A stretch of DNA of 6,729 bases from Chloroflexota bacterium (lineage in GTDB: Bacteria; Chloroflexota; Dormibacteria; CF-121): the NCBI GenBank assembly GCA_005882525.1, contig VBGO01000125.1, forward strand, positions 1 to 6,729, read 5' to 3'. The notes under the pieces were generated by a model. That model made no database searches. It was not told the origin of the DNA and worked only from the letters and a program-made list of their open reading frames with translations. Both the position numbers and the translations under genes were made by a program. Shown one piece after another: positions 1 through 4,663 of the stretch. The first letter of the stretch is position 1; the number at the start of each line of letters is the position of its first letter.

Positions 1-59
1 CCGGACCGCAAGGTCCGCTCGAAGTCGGCCGAACGAAGCAGCCGAGACCGTCGTTCCAC
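1..59 (-). CDS. rnpA: Ribonuclease P protein component, N-terminal fragment (cut by window edge)
   Basis: RnpA is the small basic protein subunit of RNase P, which helps the catalytic RNA remove 5' leaders from pre-tRNAs. Only 19 full codons are in the window, read leftward from a GTG at 59-57. They give MERRSRLLRSADFERTLRS, which matches the usual RnpA opening: a basic start, then R/K-L-R, then a D-F-x-R-x-(L/F) helix. The gene lies 18 nt downstream of the rpmH stop on the same strand, the classic rpmH-rnpA order, so the two are probably cotranscribed. The GTG follows a G-rich stretch that could act as a weak ribosome binding site. The fragment is short, so identification rests on the motif together with the gene order. 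The start codon is the best fit but not certain. Confidence 0.85.
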   Translation of the reverse strand, partial: MERRSRLLRSADFERTLRS

Positions 60-77
60 CCCGCCGGGAACGCCGGG

Positions 78-233
78 TTACCGGTAGCGCCGACTGGAGG
101 TGGGGGTCAGGCGGCGACGGCCCTTGAGACGGCGGGCCTTGATCACCTTGACGCCGCCCGTGGTCGACATCCGGGCGCGGAAGCCGTGGACCTTGACTCG
201 CTGGCGCTTCTTGGGTTGATGGGTTCGCTTCAC
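78..233 (-). CDS. rpmH: 50S ribosomal protein L34
   Basis: L34 is a small, very basic protein of the large ribosomal subunit. The 51-residue product begins MKRTHQPKKRQRVKVHGFRA and carries the family hallmarks: KRTxQP at 2-7, HGFRARM at 16-22, GG at 26-27 and the basic run KARRLKGRRRL at 32-42. It ends in a tail, TPTSSRRYR, longer than the 44-46 residue forms of proteobacteria and firmicutes but similar in style to Thermus L34. The start is GTG at 233-231 on the minus strand. An in-frame TGA lies immediately upstream, so no earlier start is possible. An AAGG about 5 nt before the GTG may serve as the ribosome binding site. It is divergent from dnaA and is followed after 18 nt by rnpA. The gene is intact and the call is secure. 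Confidence 0.97.
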   Translation of the reverse strand: MKRTHQPKKRQRVKVHGFRARMSTTGGVKVIKARRLKGRRRLTPTSSRRYR

Positions 234-240
234 TCAGACC

Positions 241-268
241 TTGACTTTTCGGGGCCTAACCATACCAT
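241..268 (+). promoter_or_regulatory. Candidate distal sigma70-type promoter for dnaA
   Basis: TTGACT at 241-246 matches five of six bases of the -35 consensus. It is followed after 16 nt by TACCAT at 263-268, which matches four of six bases of the -10 consensus. It would give a leader of about 270 nt across all the DnaA boxes. The weak -10 keeps confidence low. Confidence 0.3.
259..267 (-). promoter_or_regulatory. Candidate extended -10 of the rpmH-rnpA promoter
   Basis: On the minus strand the sequence reads TGGTATGGT, an extended -10 (TGn) followed by TATGGT, which matches four of six bases of TATAAT. No convincing -35 lies upstream. Transcription from here would start some 19 nt before the rpmH GTG, a plausible short leader. 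This is inferred from pattern and position only. Confidence 0.3.
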
Positions 269-299
269 GCCGCCGCCGCCGTTCGTACGTAGTTTCGGA

Positions 300-328
300 T
301 TGCGCAGGCTGAGGCCGTTTGCTATTAT
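300..328 (+). promoter_or_regulatory. Candidate dnaA promoter
   Basis: TTGCGC at 300-305, a 17-nt spacer, and TATTAT at 323-328 (five of six to TATAAT) form a sigma70-type promoter with a half-matched -35. The predicted start near 335 lies just upstream of the DnaA boxes at 370-434. Transcripts would run through the boxes, the arrangement expected for DnaA autoregulation. Confidence 0.45.
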
Positions 329-369
329 TCCGGCTGCCCTGGAGAGCTACGGCACCTAAAATCAACAGC

Positions 370-378
370 TTATGCACA
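370..378 (+). promoter_or_regulatory. DnaA box 1 (TTATGCACA), perfect match
   Basis: TTATGCACA fits the DnaA recognition consensus TTATNCACA at all fixed positions. It pairs in opposite orientation with the box at 426-434; the two share the 10-mer CTTAT(G/A)CACA. It lies between the candidate dnaA promoter and the gene, so DnaA bound here could act on both initiation and dnaA transcription. Confidence 0.8.
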
Positions 379-397
379 CGAGGCTGGGGAGACCTCG
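379..397. repeat. Short dyad between DnaA boxes 1 and 2
   Basis: CGAGG at 379-383 and CCTCG at 393-397 form a perfect 5-bp inverted repeat around a 9-nt loop, starting on the base after DnaA box 1. It is short enough to be chance. Its abutment to the box is what makes it worth recording. Confidence 0.35.
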
Positions 398-403
398 ATA
401 GAC

Positions 404-412
404 TTGTCCACC
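404..412 (+). promoter_or_regulatory. DnaA box 2 (TTGTCCACC), near consensus
   Basis: TTGTCCACC differs at one position from TTGTCCACA, a box form common in GC-rich bacteria, and at two from TTATCCACA. It is in the same orientation as box 1, 25 nt further on, and lies between the two perfect boxes. It is likely a medium or low affinity site. Confidence 0.6.
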
Positions 413-419
413 TTTGTGG
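408..419. repeat. Short hairpin overlapping DnaA box 2
   Basis: CCAC at 408-411 and GTGG at 416-419 form a 4-bp stem around the tetranucleotide CTTT. The left arm is the core of DnaA box 2, so the right arm also gives a very degenerate reverse box. It may be an incidental by-product of the box sequence. Confidence 0.3.
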
Positions 420-425
420 GAAGCT

Positions 426-434
426 TGTGTATAA
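426..434 (-). promoter_or_regulatory. DnaA box 3 (TTATACACA on minus strand), perfect match
   Basis: The plus strand reads TGTGTATAA, whose complement TTATACACA fits TTATNCACA at every fixed position. It faces box 1, closing a 65-bp cluster of three boxes about 110 bp upstream of the dnaA start. Confidence 0.8.
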
Positions 435-535
435 GTTCCGTCCCCGCTGACACCGTCCATGGGCCTCGTTTCCGACTTCGCGGCCTGACGCGCAGAACCG
501 GCTCTGCTCTCCACTGAATAGTTTTACGCGTGTGT

Positions 536-542
536 GGAGGAG
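536..542 (+). promoter_or_regulatory. dnaA ribosome binding site that decides the start codon
   Basis: GGAGGAG is a strong Shine-Dalgarno match, with 5 nt between GGAGG and the ATG at 546. An in-frame GTG at 534 overlaps the start of this motif and so cannot use it, which favours the ATG. Confidence 0.85.
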
Positions 543-545
543 CCG

Positions 546-1901
546 ATGAACGGGGATCAGATCTGGCAGGCGGCGCAGGAGGAACTTCGCTTCCAGCTGA
601 GTAAGCCAAGCTACGAGACCTGGCTGAAGAACGCCTCACTCGTCGGCCGGGAGAAGAACGCGTTCAAGATCGGCGTGCCGACCAAGCTCGCCAAAGACTG
701 GCTCGAGGACCGCTACTCCGCGATGATCAAAGAGACGTTGTCGGCGATCGTGTCCGGCGACGTCAGCGTCGCCTTCGAAGTGGTGCCGGGTCAGGCCGAG
801 GCGTCGAGCAGTCGGAGCGCGGTGGCGGTCGCCGAGGAGCCGCCGCTGGAAGCCGAGGAACCGGTGCTCCACGAGGCCTCCCAGCTCAATCCGAAATTCC
901 AGTTCCAGCACTTCGTCGTCGGCAACAACTCGCGCTTCGCGCACGCCGCCTGCCGCGCTGTCGCCGAAACCCCGGCGAAAGCCTACAATCCGCTCTTCCT
1001 CTACGGCGGCGTCGGTTTGGGCAAGACCCACCTGATGCACGCCATCGGCCACGCGGTCCTGGAAAAGCATCATCGGCGCCGGGTCGCCTACGTCACCAGC
1101 GAAAAGTTCATGAACGAGATGATCTCCTCGATTCAGGAAGGACGGATGAACGACTTCCGGACCCGCTACCGGACCGTCGACGTCTTACTGGTCGACGACA
1201 TCCAGTTCCTCGCCGGCAAGGACCGCACCCAGGAAGAGTTCTTCCACACCTTTAATTCCCTCCATGAGCTCAACCGGCAGATCGTCATCTCGTCGGACCG
1301 GCCACCCAAAGAGATCCCCACCCTCGAGGACCGGCTGCGCTCACGCTTTCAGTGGGGGTTGATCGCGGACATCCAGGCCGCCGATTTCGAAACCCGGGTG
1401 GCGATTCTCAAGTCGAAGGTGGGCCCTTACGCACGGCTCGTGCCGGAGGACGTGCTCTCCTTCATCGCGCACAAGATTCAGAAGAACATCCGCGAGCTCG
1501 AGGGCGCGCTGATCCGGGTGATCGCGCACGCCTCCCTTAACCGGAGCGCGGTCAACGTCGAGATGGCGGCGAAACTGCTCCAGGATGTCATTCCCTCGAC
1601 CGAGAACCGGACGCTCTCCATCGACACCATCTCCCGGACGGTCGCCAACTTCTATCACATCAGCCTGGAAGAGATGAAGGGCAAGCGCCGCGATAAGCAC
1701 ATCGTCTTCCCCCGCCAGGTCGCCATGTTCCTGATCCGGGAGGAGACCGCCTCCTCACTGCCGGCCATCGGCCAGGCGTTCGGCGGACGAGACCACACGA
1801 CGGTGCTGCATTCCTACGAGAAGATAAATACCGACTCGAAAGAGGACCAGCGACTCCAGGCCGACCTTCGAAAACTTCGCGAAATCCTTTATACCCATTG
1901 A
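546..1901 (+). CDS. dnaA: Chromosomal replication initiator protein DnaA
   Basis: DnaA is the ATP-dependent initiator that binds DnaA boxes and melts oriC. From the ATG at 546 the protein has 451 residues, normal for the family. Domain I (about 1-80) opens MNGDQIWQAAQ with the conserved W27-containing helix. An acidic, alanine- and serine-rich linker spans about 83-110. The AAA+ domain III has Walker A GGVGLGKT at 154-161, Walker B VLLVDD at 213-218, sensor-1 SSDRPP at 249-254, the box VII arginines in RLRSRF at 263-268 and the sensor-2 arginine in RELEG at 316-320. Domain IV carries the basic loop KGKRRDKH at 378-385 and the DnaA-box reading signature GGRDHTTVLHS at 413-423. A strong GGAGGAG precedes the ATG; a GTG four codons earlier is rejected. 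DnaA boxes upstream suggest autoregulation. The gene is intact. Confidence 0.98.
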   Translation: MNGDQIWQAAQEELRFQLSKPSYETWLKNASLVGREKNAFKIGVPTKLAKDWLEDRYSAMIKETLSAIVSGDVSVAFEVVPGQAEASSSRSAVAVAEEPPLEAEEPVLHEASQLNPKFQFQHFVVGNNSRFAHAACRAVAETPAKAYNPLFLYGGVGLGKTHLMHAIGHAVLEKHHRRRVAYVTSEKFMNEMISSIQEGRMNDFRTRYRTVDVLLVDDIQFLAGKDRTQEEFFHTFNSLHELNRQIVISSDRPPKEIPTLEDRLRSRFQWGLIADIQAADFETRVAILKSKVGPYARLVPEDVLSFIAHKIQKNIRELEGALIRVIAHASLNRSAVNVEMAAKLLQDVIPSTENRTLSIDTISRTVANFYHISLEEMKGKRRDKHIVFPRQVAMFLIREETASSLPAIGQAFGGRDHTTVLHSYEKINTDSKEDQRLQADLRKLREILYTH

Positions 1902-1993
1902 GCCTGTGGAAGACTGCCGCAAGGGACGTGGATCCTGTTTCAATCGCGGCTACCTGGGGATACGCCGGGCACGAGTGCACAGTTTTTGAAAGC

Positions 1994-1999
1994 TATAAT
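1994..1999 (+). promoter_or_regulatory. Candidate -10 element of a dnaN promoter
   Basis: TATAAT matches the sigma70 -10 consensus perfectly and stands out in this GC-rich sequence. No hexamer at 15-19 nt upstream resembles TTGACA, and there is no TGn extension, so the -35 is weak or an activator may be needed. Transcripts would start near 2006 with a leader of about 110 nt. It could drive dnaN-recF-dciA-uvrD separately from dnaA. Confidence 0.45.
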
Positions 2000-2104
2000 T
2001 GGGCCGATTCGAACGGGACCAAGGGGGTTTTCCCTGTTGTACACCGCCCTACGACTACGTCTCTTCTTTCAATTAGGGCTTCTGATTAACGGGGTCGTGT
2101 AGAC

Positions 2105-2110
2105 AAGGAG
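2105..2110 (+). promoter_or_regulatory. dnaN ribosome binding site
   Basis: AAGGAG lies 4 nt before the ATG at 2115. This supports the start and suggests efficient independent translation of dnaN. Confidence 0.8.
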
Positions 2111-2114
2111 CAGC

Positions 2115-3230
2115 ATGAAGGTCACCATCACCGCCGGAAACCTCGGTCAGGGACTGCAGGTCGTTTCCCGCGCCGTCTCGTCGCGGACCACCCTGCCCAT
2201 CCTCAACAACGTTCTGCTGCAGACGGCGGAAAGCGGGCTGCAACTGACCGCGACGAATCTCGAGATCGGCATCCGCCAGGTGATCCCGGCCGAGGTCCAG
2301 GAAGAAGGTGGCATTACCGTGCCGGCGCGGCTGCTGACCGACTTCGTGACCTCCCATCCCGACGAACCGCTCTCGATGACGTTGGACAAGAAGACCCAAT
2401 CGTTGGCGGTGAAGAGCAACCGGTTCGATGCCAACATCCGTGGGATCGACCCGGCCGACTTCCCACCGGTGCCGTCCGGGGTCGAAGGTCGCAAGGTCAA
2501 AGTCGACCAGGCCGAGTTGAAGGACGCGATCGAGCAGACGGTGATCGCCGCCTCCAGCGATGAGGGGCGGCCGGTGTTGACCGGCGTATACGTCCATCTG
2601 AACGGCGGCAAGGCGACGTTCGCCGCGACGGACGGGCATCGGCTGGCCGTCAAGACGCTCGCCGTCCAGGCCGAACCCGGCGAGGGCGAAACGATCGTGA
2701 TTCCAGCTCGTGCGTTGAGCGAGCTCAGCCGGATTCTCAAGACCGGCGACGAGGGGGTGGAGGTCACGGTCGGCGCGCAGAAGAACCAGGTGTTCTTCAA
2801 AACCCGTGATGTGGAGCTGATGAGTCGGCTGATCGAGGGCACCTATCCCAACTATCAGCAGGTCATCCCGGGGCAGAGCACGACGACCATCACCACCAAG
2901 ACCCAGGACCTGCTGTTCACGACCAAGATGGTGTCGCTCTTCTCGAAGGACGCCGCGAACGTCGTTAAGTTCAAGGCGGAAGGCGGCCAGTTGACCCTGA
3001 CCGCCAATACCAGCGAGGTCGGGCAGAATGTGGCCGGCGTCGAAGCCAAGATCGAAGGCCAGGACCTCCAGGTCGCGTTCAACTCCAAGTATCTTCTCGA
3101 CGTGCTCGCCATCATCGGCAGCGATGAGGTGCAACTCGGCTTCACCGGCCCGCTGAATCCTGGCCTGATCAAACCGGTGGGCAAGGACAACTACCTCTAC
3201 ATCATCATGCCGGTCCGAGTGGCGATGTAG
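2115..3230 (+). CDS. dnaN: DNA polymerase III beta subunit (sliding clamp)
   Basis: DnaN forms the ring-shaped dimer that tethers DNA polymerase III and many repair proteins to DNA. The 371-residue product has the usual length and three clamp folds (about 1-125, 126-250, 251-371). Recognisable landmarks are LPILNNVLL at 27-35, ATDGHRLAVK at 171-180 (the strongest signature), RLIEGTYPNY at 238-247, FNSKYLLDVL at 322-331 and the C-terminal YIIMPVRVAM at 362-371, which forms part of the pocket for clamp-binding peptides. The ATG follows AAGGAG at good spacing. It sits between dnaA and recF, the classic order. A perfect TATAAT in the preceding spacer suggests it can be transcribed independently of dnaA. 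Nothing is broken or unusual in the protein. Confidence 0.98.
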   Translation: MKVTITAGNLGQGLQVVSRAVSSRTTLPILNNVLLQTAESGLQLTATNLEIGIRQVIPAEVQEEGGITVPARLLTDFVTSHPDEPLSMTLDKKTQSLAVKSNRFDANIRGIDPADFPPVPSGVEGRKVKVDQAELKDAIEQTVIAASSDEGRPVLTGVYVHLNGGKATFAATDGHRLAVKTLAVQAEPGEGETIVIPARALSELSRILKTGDEGVEVTVGAQKNQVFFKTRDVELMSRLIEGTYPNYQQVIPGQSTTTITTKTQDLLFTTKMVSLFSKDAANVVKFKAEGGQLTLTANTSEVGQNVAGVEAKIEGQDLQVAFNSKYLLDVLAIIGSDEVQLGFTGPLNPGLIKPVGKDNYLYIIMPVRVAM

Positions 3231-3246
3231 TCAACGCCCACACCGC

Positions 3247-4377
3247 GTGTTCCTGGCTAACGTCTCACTGTTCGACTTTCGCAATTATGCGGAACTGGAC
3301 CTGACGCTCGAGCGCTCCGCCACGGTCTTCTTCGGCGGCAACGCGCAGGGAAAGACCAATTTGCTCGAGGCCGTCGCGCTGTCGGCCCTGACCCGTTCCC
3401 CCCGTACCCAACAGGCCGCGGAGCTGGTGCGGTTTGGCCAGCCGGCCGCCCGCGTGACGTGCGGCGTCCAGACGGACGCCGGCCTCAAGGCGCTAGAGGT
3501 TCGGATCAGTATCAGTCCCGGCGCCACCGCCTCCCGCGCATCGCGCCGCTTTACCATCGACGGCATCCCGCGGCGGTCGAGCGACGTGATCGGCTCGCTT
3601 CGGGTCGTGCTCTTCTGGCCGGACGACCTGCAGCTGGTGAAGGGACCGGGCGAGGGCCGGCGCCGCTTCCTCAACACCCTACTCTCGCAGATCGATGCCG
3701 GCCACGCGCAGGAGTTGAACCGGTATGGCCACCTGCTGGAACAGCGCAACGCCCTGCTGCGGGCGATACGGGAGGGCCGGCAGCCGATCGATGGGCTCGA
3801 GGTCTGGACCACCGCCCTGGCCGAGTCGGGGGCGGCCATCATGGTCGAACGGCAGCGCCGCTTGCTGGAGCTGCAGCCGGTCGCGGCTGCGTTCCACCGG
3901 GAGCTGAGCGACGACCGCGAGCGGCTCGAACTCCGCTACCGCCCTGCCGGCGCCCGGATCGGCGAGGCGCCGCTGGAGCTCGTCGTGGAACAGCTCAAGG
4001 CCGCCATGCGCGACGCCCGCGATGAGGAGGTTGGGCGCGGACAGACAGCTGTCGGACCGCAGCGGGACGATGTCGAGGTGTGGCTCGACGACCACGAAGC
4101 GAGGCTGTTCGCCAGCCAGGGCCAGCAGCGGAGTGCCGTGCTGAGCCTGAAGTTGGCGGAGCTGCAGTACCTCACTGAGGTGACCGGGGAACAACCGGTG
4201 CTCTTGCTCGATGACGTGATGTCGGAGCTGGACCCGGCACGCCGCGAACGCCTGCTGGCCGCGCTGCAGCCGGGGCCGCAGGCGCTGATCACCGCGGCCG
4301 ACCTCAACGACCTGCCCAAAAGCATCCTGGAGCGGGCCGCCGTCTTCCGCATCGAGCAGGGCGGGATCCATGCGTAG
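3247..4377 (+). CDS. recF: DNA replication and repair protein RecF
   Basis: RecF is an SMC/ABC-type ATPase that, with RecO and RecR, directs RecA onto single-strand gaps. The 376-residue product starts MFLANVSLFDFRNY, the family's usual opening. Walker A is GGNAQGKT at 30-37. The motif around PDDLQLVKGPGEGRRRFL at 125-142 is typical, the ABC signature is SQGQQRS at 290-296, and the Walker B/D-loop region LLLDDVMSELD is at 319-329. Position 272 is Q in VGPQRDD where many RecF proteins have H. The GTG start lies 16 nt after the dnaN stop; no in-frame start lies nearby upstream and there is no clear Shine-Dalgarno, so expression may rely on coupling to dnaN. The 3' end overlaps the next gene by 8 nt. 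The call is secure; the start is likely. Confidence 0.97.
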   Translation: MFLANVSLFDFRNYAELDLTLERSATVFFGGNAQGKTNLLEAVALSALTRSPRTQQAAELVRFGQPAARVTCGVQTDAGLKALEVRISISPGATASRASRRFTIDGIPRRSSDVIGSLRVVLFWPDDLQLVKGPGEGRRRFLNTLLSQIDAGHAQELNRYGHLLEQRNALLRAIREGRQPIDGLEVWTTALAESGAAIMVERQRRLLELQPVAAAFHRELSDDRERLELRYRPAGARIGEAPLELVVEQLKAAMRDARDEEVGRGQTAVGPQRDDVEVWLDDHEARLFASQGQQRSAVLSLKLAELQYLTEVTGEQPVLLLDDVMSELDPARRERLLAALQPGPQALITAADLNDLPKSILERAAVFRIEQGGIHA

Positions 4378-4663
4378 CATCAGCGCGGCCCTGCCGAAGA
4401 CGCTGAAGGCGCTCGGCATCTCGCGCCGGACGCGGGAGGCGCAGGCGCTCTGGCTCTGGCCGCAGCTGGTCGGTGAGCACCTGGCCCACGAGACCCACGC
4501 CCTGAAGCTGACCGGAGGCACGCTGTGGGTCTCGGCCAGCAGCCCGGCGCTCGCCCACCAGCTCCACCTGGAACGAAGCATCATGATCGACCGGATCAAC
4601 GAACAGATCGGCGCGCCGGTGGTACGCGAGATCCGCTTCCGCCAGGCCGGCCCTTCACGATGA
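4370..4663 (+). CDS. dciA: DUF721/DciA-family protein, likely replicative helicase loader
   Basis: The 97-residue product is a compact DUF721 (DciA) domain. DciA is described as the widespread ancestral factor that helps load the replicative helicase DnaB in bacteria lacking DnaC or DnaI. Visible family features are W30-P31 in the first helical segment, LVGEHLAHET at 33-42, the strand LTGGTLWVSASSPALAHQL at 47-65, and the closing IMIDRIN...VREIRFR at 71-91, ending in the usual I-R-F-R strand. It lacks the long extensions seen in some DciA proteins, so it is a single-domain form. The ATG lies inside the recF end (8-nt overlap), preceded by a GGGCGGG stretch. Its stop overlaps the next start as ATGA. 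The position after recF matches actinobacterial dnaA operons. Family call is strong; the helicase-loading role is inferred from the family. Confidence 0.88.
   Translation: MRSISAALPKTLKALGISRRTREAQALWLWPQLVGEHLAHETHALKLTGGTLWVSASSPALAHQLHLERSIMIDRINEQIGAPVVREIRFRQAGPSR

Larger units (their letters stand above)
234..545. other. rpmH-dnaA divergent spacer; candidate chromosomal origin (oriC)
   Basis: This gap of about 310 bp separates divergent rpmH and dnaA, one of the commonest positions for a bacterial oriC. It holds two perfect DnaA boxes facing each other (370-378 plus, 426-434 minus) and a near-consensus box between them (404-412 plus). Two short dyads fall between the boxes (379-397 and 408-419). 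AT-richer patches that could include the unwinding element lie at about 316-330 and 355-375, beside or to the left of the box cluster. Candidate promoters for dnaA and rpmH also lie here. I see no small ORF worth calling. Its role as origin is inferred from box content and gene context. The dnaA-dnaN spacer is the alternative or second half. Confidence 0.7.
1902..2114. other. dnaA-dnaN spacer; promoter region, possible second half of the origin
   Basis: This 213-bp gap is AT-richer than its flanks, especially at 1981-2000 and 2061-2090. It holds a perfect TATAAT at 1994-1999 and the dnaN ribosome binding site. DnaA-box-like sites are degenerate: TTGTACACC at 2037-2045 (plus) and the complement of TGTGGAAGA at 1905-1913, each with about two mismatches. 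No perfect box is present. In some bacteria this spacer holds oriC or its unwinding element, so a bipartite origin with the dnaA upstream region is possible. No convincing terminator was found. Confidence 0.5.

Noticed and set aside
2..17. Perfect 6-bp hairpin CGGACC-GCAA-GGTCCG
   Set aside because: It lies within rnpA codons at the window edge, is not followed by a T-run, and is easily chance in GC-rich coding sequence.
533..541. DnaA-box-like TCCTCCACA on the minus strand at the dnaA ribosome binding site
   Set aside because: Two mismatches at informative positions, and the sequence is explained by the Shine-Dalgarno motif.
534..545. GTG at 534 as the dnaA start (four codons longer)
   Set aside because: It overlaps the start of the GGAGGAG ribosome binding site, which is correctly spaced for the ATG at 546; the ATG form also gives the expected DnaA N-terminus.
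2015..2034. Possible terminator around the GGGGG-TTTT-CCC stretch downstream of dnaA
   Set aside because: The stem is only 3-4 bp and no T-run follows, so it does not look like an intrinsic terminator.
1898..2089. 63-codon open frame across the dnaA-dnaN spacer (plus strand, TTG start overlapping the dnaA stop)
   Set aside because: Weak start codon, no ribosome binding site, no recognisable motif, and it covers the promoter-like and AT-rich spacer sequence. Most likely chance.
2073..3134. Long open frame opposite dnaN (minus strand, 353 codons)
   Set aside because: It mirrors a certain gene in GC-rich DNA, where antisense frames stay open by composition; the translation matches no family I know.
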